Source: Limnohabitans sp. 63ED37-2
GTDB lineage: Bacteria > Pseudomonadota > Gammaproteobacteria > Burkholderiales > Burkholderiaceae_C
Length of the DNA: 64,000 nucleotides
Assembly: GCF_001412535.1 (NCBI RefSeq)
Contig: NZ_CP011774.1
Location: forward strand, 2,599,501 to 2,663,500
Direction of reading: 5' to 3'
The notes below the pieces were generated by a model, which worked only from the letters and a program-made list of their open reading frames with translations, did not search any database and was not told the origin of the DNA. A program made the translations under genes and the position numbers. Below, piece by piece: positions 60,655 to 64,000 of the stretch. Positions within the stretch are counted from its first letter, which is position 1; the number at the start of each line of letters is the position of its first letter.

Positions 60655-61398
60655 TCAGCGCGACACCCACATGGGCAAAGCCTGGTTGTTCTGGTTTCTT
60701 TCGCGCCTGACCGTCTGTCCGTCCTCACGGGCTGAGTCGGTCCGCATCTGGCCCCAAACGGACAGGTTGGTGAAGCGCAGCTGGGTGGTTTTTTGGGGCC
60801 ATTCCCGCGCCACGAAAATTTCCATCTGGTCTGGCAAGCGCCAAACTGCTTGATACGGTCCACTTTGCTCGCGGCCCGTCACGCGCTGGGGTCGACCAAA
60901 GCGGCCCTCGATGCGCAGTTTCACATCCTCCACATGCGCGTTGTCGGAGAAGGTCATGAACAGATACTCCACCCGGGCCAACCTTTGTCCTTGTGGGGCG
61001 TAACTGAATTTCATCTGGAGCAAGCCAGGCATCCAGTTGAGCGCTTCGTAAATGTCCTCCTGGAAGGCATCGTCCTCTCGCTGGGGCTTCAGGCCCTCGT
61101 TGCGGATGGCTTGACGCATCTCGGCACGCGTGGCCGTGCTCAAGGTCACCCCGAACATTTGTAAGCCACCGTCCACCGGGGCCTCGGTCTGCACTGGGGT
61201 CGCAGGCGCAAGGACCTCAGGAATCGGCGTCACCACCACAGCGGGTGCCGCCGGTGAGGAGGAGACGGTGCGCCACCCGGTTTGCGCCTCAACCGGCGTG
61301 ACCCAAGCCAGCGCACAGCCCAAGGCACAAATCAGCGTGGCTTGCGGCAGCCCCTGAACCAGGGGGGTGTGGCGAAAAAAGCGTAAAGCGGATTGCAT
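60655..61398 (-). CDS. Exported hypothetical protein
   Basis: A 247-residue protein with an N-terminal hydrophobic signal (LPQATLICALGCALAWV, cleavage likely after VEAQ), a Pro/Val-rich linker and a conserved core GGLQMFGVTLSTATRAEMRQAI, EYLFMTFSDNAHVEDVKLRIEGRFGRP. Not recognised as a named family. It is convergent with the SulP gene (gap about 49 bp). ATG 61398 is chosen because the signal region follows. Confidence 0.72.
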   Translation of the reverse strand: MQSALRFFRHTPLVQGLPQATLICALGCALAWVTPVEAQTGWRTVSSSPAAPAVVVTPIPEVLAPATPVQTEAPVDGGLQMFGVTLSTATRAEMRQAIRNEGLKPQREDDAFQEDIYEALNWMPGLLQMKFSYAPQGQRLARVEYLFMTFSDNAHVEDVKLRIEGRFGRPQRVTGREQSGPYQAVWRLPDQMEIFVAREWPQKTTQLRFTNLSVWGQMRTDSAREDGQTVRRERNQNNQALPMWVSR

Positions 61399-61494
61399 GT
61401 GAGACCTGCCTGAAGGTTGAGACGGCCTCCAAGTGTACCCATGCATGATAAAAATGAAAACAAAAGAGTCAAAAAATGAATATTGAGCGTGGGT

Positions 61495-62451
61495 CTAAGC
61501 CAACGCCTTTTCAAACTCCGACAAGCGTTTGTAAATGGAGCGCAGCTCGGTGATGTCGGTCCAGCGCTCGATCAGGTAAGAAAAAGCGTCATTGACTTTG
61601 CCAAAGGCGTTGCTCACTTGCTGGATGGCGCCCAAGGTGATCAAGCCGGTGAACAGAGAAGGCCCCATGAGCAGGTAGGGAAAAATCACCATGGTCTGGC
61701 TGTAAAAGTTGCTCCACAAATGGAAATAAGCGTAGTGGTTGAAGAGTCGGAAGTTGTTCAAGCGCACGCCCGTGAACAAACCCATCACGGTGGGTAAATC
61801 CATGCGGCTGCGCTCGTCTTCGGCATACACCAGGTCCTTGCGCAAGGCGGCTTCGGTGCGTTGGTTGTTGTATTCCAAGCCCGGCAAACGAATGCCCACA
61901 AACCACGACAACACCGTACCCCCCACTGCCGTGACCAAGGCCACCCAGAACAGCGAGCCCTCAAACTGCAGCCACGCAATCGCCATGCCTTTGGACAAGA
62001 GCCACAAAATTGGAATAAACGACACCAGCGTGAGCACCGCACGCACCAGCCCCAGCCCCAGGTTCTCGGTCTGGCGGGCAAAGCGCATGCAGTCCTCCTG
62101 AATTCGTTGCGAAGCCCCCTCCACCGCCGCGTCGGTGTGCTGCCAGCGGGGCAAATACAGCTCCGTCATGGCCTGTCGCCAACGGAAGGCGTAGTGCGAG
62201 GCCAGATACGTCTCCAGGCTGCGCAGCAGCATGAATGGAAAGGCGATCCACGCGAACTGCAGCATGAAGTCCCAGAACTTTTCCAAGCCACCCGCCTGCT
62301 CGGGTTTTTGCAGCAAGTCATAAAACTCGCCATACCAAGTGTTGAGCTTCACCGTCTGCTGCACCGTGATGAACACCAGCGCCACCAAGACCACCAAACC
62401 ACCCCAGGCCCACAGGGCCCAGCGGCGAGAAAGAAAGAAACTGCGGAACAT
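61495..62451 (-). CDS. SbmA/BacA-like membrane protein
   Basis: A 318-residue inner-membrane protein with about 6 helices. MFRSFFLSRRWALWAWGGL, VKLNTWYGEFYDLLQ and WRQAMTELYLPRWQHTDAAVEGASQRIQEDCMRFAR match the SbmA/BacA family, whose members import peptide antibiotics or modified microcins by proton-driven transport. It is shorter than E. coli SbmA (406 residues) but has the family's core and no ATPase domain. It is followed by a cupin gene on the same strand (the cupin starts upstream at 62860). Confidence 0.85.
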   Translation of the reverse strand: MFRSFFLSRRWALWAWGGLVVLVALVFITVQQTVKLNTWYGEFYDLLQKPEQAGGLEKFWDFMLQFAWIAFPFMLLRSLETYLASHYAFRWRQAMTELYLPRWQHTDAAVEGASQRIQEDCMRFARQTENLGLGLVRAVLTLVSFIPILWLLSKGMAIAWLQFEGSLFWVALVTAVGGTVLSWFVGIRLPGLEYNNQRTEAALRKDLVYAEDERSRMDLPTVMGLFTGVRLNNFRLFNHYAYFHLWSNFYSQTMVIFPYLLMGPSLFTGLITLGAIQQVSNAFGKVNDAFSYLIERWTDITELRSIYKRLSEFEKALA

Positions 62452-62455
62452 CGGC

Positions 62456-62860
62456 TCAGCCCTCTTTCGGGTTGACGTTATCCACCGTCACGGTGTCAAA
62501 GTCGGCAGGCAACACCACTTCAAGCAGCTCCACATCGTGGCTGTGCCCCAGCTCACGGTGGCGAATTTCGGGCGGCTGGTGCACACACGAACCCGCCTCC
62601 AGCCGCACCACACCTTGGCCCTCATACTCAAACTCGATCCAACCCTTGAGCACATAAACCAGCTGAAACTGCGTCTTATGAAAATGCGGCTGGCTCGAAA
62701 AATCTTGCCCTCCGGCAGCACGAATCACGCTGGCCGTGACCCGCCCGCCCGTTGCTGCCTTCATGCCCAGGTCGCGGTATTCAAAAAACGAGCGCAGTCC
62801 TTTTTCAAACTGTGCGTCCTTGGCGTGGGTCACCACGAAACCTTGTGTCGTCATCTGCAT
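62456..62860 (-). CDS. Cupin-domain protein
   Basis: A 134-residue single-domain cupin. The first cupin motif is seen in QPHFHKTQFQLVYVLKGWIEFEYEG and the second in LEAGSCVHQPPEIRHRELGHS, giving two His-rich metal sites. No signal peptide. It ends 4 bp before the SbmA-like gene on the same strand, so both are likely cotranscribed. Function unknown. Confidence 0.85.
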   Translation of the reverse strand: MQMTTQGFVVTHAKDAQFEKGLRSFFEYRDLGMKAATGGRVTASVIRAAGGQDFSSQPHFHKTQFQLVYVLKGWIEFEYEGQGVVRLEAGSCVHQPPEIRHRELGHSHDVELLEVVLPADFDTVTVDNVNPKEG

Positions 62861-62899
62861 CTCCTAGGGGGTTAGCTGAATTGCAGCAACCCATCTTGC

Positions 62900-63352
62900 C
62901 TATCCTAAAGCCAAGTGGTAAGCATAGAATTTTTCATCACGCACCCAGCCCAAGGAAGCGTACAAGGCTTGTGCAGGCAAGTTCTGCACATCCGTGTTCA
63001 AGGACAAGCGTACAGCGCCCAGTTGGCGTGAATGGTCCGCAGCAGCTGCCAACAAGGCCTCGCCCACGCCCAGTCGCCTGGCCGTCGGTGCCACGGAGAG
63101 ATCGTTGAGCACAAACACCCGCGCCATCGAGACCGAAGAAAAGCTCGGGTACAGCTGCGTGAAACCCACGGCCTGCCCTTGTGACTCGGCCAACAGCACC
63201 ACCGATTGACCGTGCTCAAAGCGTGCTTGCAAAAAAGTCTTGGCCGCTACTTCATCTCTGGCCTGACCATAAAACTGCCTATAACCATCGAACAAGATGG
63301 CTACCGCATCAAGGTCAGCCAAAACAGCTTGGCGGATAGTGATTGAACTCAT
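62900..63352 (-). CDS. GNAT family N-acetyltransferase
   Basis: A 150-residue acetyltransferase with motif A VFVLNDLSVAPTARRLGVGEALLAAAADHSRQLGA and a C-terminal ALYASLGWVRDEKFYAYHLAL. The start at 63352 is set by homology and overlaps the stop of the PNPOx-like gene by 4 bp (ATGA), so the two are coupled. The acceptor is unknown. Confidence 0.88.
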   Translation of the reverse strand: MSSITIRQAVLADLDAVAILFDGYRQFYGQARDEVAAKTFLQARFEHGQSVVLLAESQGQAVGFTQLYPSFSSVSMARVFVLNDLSVAPTARRLGVGEALLAAAADHSRQLGAVRLSLNTDVQNLPAQALYASLGWVRDEKFYAYHLALG

Positions 63353-63831
63353 GGTTTCTCTTGGGGTGCTGGATGAACCTTGTAAGCCTTCATGGCCGAG
63401 GCCACCTGCGAAGCCTCGGTGGTTTCGTCTGGATAAAAGCGGTAACTGGGTGCCACGATAGAGGCAACCGATGAGACGCGAATGACCAGAACGCTGTGGA
63501 TAACAAAGCGCTGCCCCACCATGGCCAGCAACGGCGCAGCCCAAGCGGCAAATGCTGGGTTTTCAACTTGCAACTCATGCGCGGTGCCCACCAGCTTGAA
63601 GCCCTTTTGCACGAACACATCGACAAAGCTCAGGCACACCTGCGGCCTCTGAGCGATGTTGCGGACCGACATGGGTGAGGCGATATTCGCCACCACCACA
63701 TGCGCGTCATCCGCAATGGCCCAAACCTCTTTGGGCGAAACATTGGGCAGGCCATCGGCATCCACCGTTGCCAACCAGCAAAGCACGCTGCGGCGCGCAG
63801 CTTCTCGAACGGAATCATTCAGCAATGACAT
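63349..63831 (-). CDS. Pyridoxamine 5'-phosphate oxidase-like FMN-binding protein
   Basis: A 160-residue split-barrel flavoprotein of the PNPOx-like superfamily. The segments VLCWLATVDADGLPNVSPKEVWA, IASPMSVRNIAQRPQVCLSFVDV and a central hydrophobic core are characteristic. It is coupled to the GNAT gene. It probably binds FMN or F420-like cofactors; the reaction is not predictable. Confidence 0.85.
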   Translation of the reverse strand: MSLLNDSVREAARRSVLCWLATVDADGLPNVSPKEVWAIADDAHVVVANIASPMSVRNIAQRPQVCLSFVDVFVQKGFKLVGTAHELQVENPAFAAWAAPLLAMVGQRFVIHSVLVIRVSSVASIVAPSYRFYPDETTEASQVASAMKAYKVHPAPQEKP

Positions 63832-63884
63832 GAAAATCCCTCATACTGACCAGAATCACCGACTTGACGCGTATCCAAGTCCAA

Positions 63885-64000
63885 TCATTTGTGTGAAGCC
63901 ATCCAATGCGCCACGATGGCATTGGCATGTCCGTGTCCCATGCCGTGCTCAGTCTTGAGCCAAGCGACCATCTCCATGTGCTTCATCCCGTCGCACGACT
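63885..64000 (-). CDS. DUF4287 domain protein, C-terminal part only
   Basis: The minus-strand frame entering at the right edge reads CDGMKHMEMVAWLKTEHGMG followed by HGHANAIVAHW and ends at TGA 63885-63887. The KHMEMVAWLKTEHGMGHGHAN segment is the hallmark end of DUF4287 proteins. Its 5' part lies outside the window. Confidence 0.72.
   Translation of the reverse strand, partial: SCDGMKHMEMVAWLKTEHGMGHGHANAIVAHWMASHK

Noticed and set aside
1..64000. Possible genomic island or prophage
   Set aside because: No integrase, transposase, phage structural gene or direct-repeat attachment site is visible; the tRNA at the left edge has no adjacent integrase.

Overview
The window looks like chromosomal DNA of a betaproteobacterium of order Burkholderiales, most likely family Comamonadaceae. 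This rests on the GC-rich codon use, three orphan periplasmic Bug (TctC-type) receptors, a lysine/alanine-rich histone H1-like protein, and housekeeping blocks typical of that order (accB-accC-prmA, nrdAB under NrdR boxes, rodA, gpsA-secB-grxC-rhodanese, gpmA-ctpA-moeB). The genus is inference. No integrase, transposase, phage gene or CRISPR array was seen, so this reads as ordinary chromosome with a large catabolic accessory segment on the left.

Region 1 (1-24490), catabolic and transport. It opens with a partial tRNA-Met, then a 2-keto-4-pentenoate hydratase family gene paired with an asparaginase, an MFS transporter, a Bug receptor, a carboxymuconolactone decarboxylase-like protein, a GST and a few small enzymes. 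The centrepiece is a long minus-strand array running from a HutC-type GntR regulator (22102) down to an isocitrate lyase/PEP mutase family lyase (7034). It holds a complete LivKHMGF ABC importer, a second Bug receptor, a short LeuCD-like hydro-lyase, hydantoinase/oxoprolinase HyuB-HyuA, an isochorismatase-fold protein without the usual catalytic Cys, an FAD reductase/dehydrogenase and the C-C lyase. Most junctions are 4-bp ATGA overlaps. An acyl-CoA synthetase lies just upstream. The set suggests uptake, ring opening or ATP-dependent hydrolysis, hydration and C-C cleavage of an unknown, possibly N-heterocyclic or branched dicarboxylic, compound.

Region 2 (24490-33300). miaB is preceded by a 28-codon ORF that overlaps its start. 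A GGCT-fold gene follows, then a three-gene operon of a Rieske oxygenase, a glutamine synthetase-like ligase and a [2Fe-2S] ferredoxin, which suggests amine glutamylation coupled to oxidation. Next come ffh, a CcsA/YpjD-like membrane protein, a small membrane protein and ampD.

Region 3 (33200-46200), core genes. nrdAB sits behind two 16-bp NrdR boxes spaced 32 bp apart. It is followed by a strong terminator, the histone H1-like gene, a zinc-ribbon DUF3426 protein, prmA, accC, accB, a TlpA-like thioredoxin, a conserved hypothetical protein, mpl and a DAHP synthase. The DAHP synthase is preceded by what looks like a classic attenuator: a 24-codon leader with an FYFFYFWF run, a terminator, and a competing antiterminator.

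Region 4 (46200-56000), envelope and housekeeping: tldD, a beta-hydroxyacid dehydrogenase, rodA, gpsA, secB, grxC, a rhodanese, gpmA, ctpA, a moeB/thiF-like gene and a secreted nuclease.

Region 5 (55935-64000). A MarR regulator diverges from a Bug receptor-sulfatase-SulP cluster, with two adjacent palindromes between them. An exported hypothetical protein, an SbmA/BacA-like membrane protein, a cupin, a GNAT acetyltransferase, a PNPOx-like protein and the C-terminal part of a DUF4287 protein complete the window.
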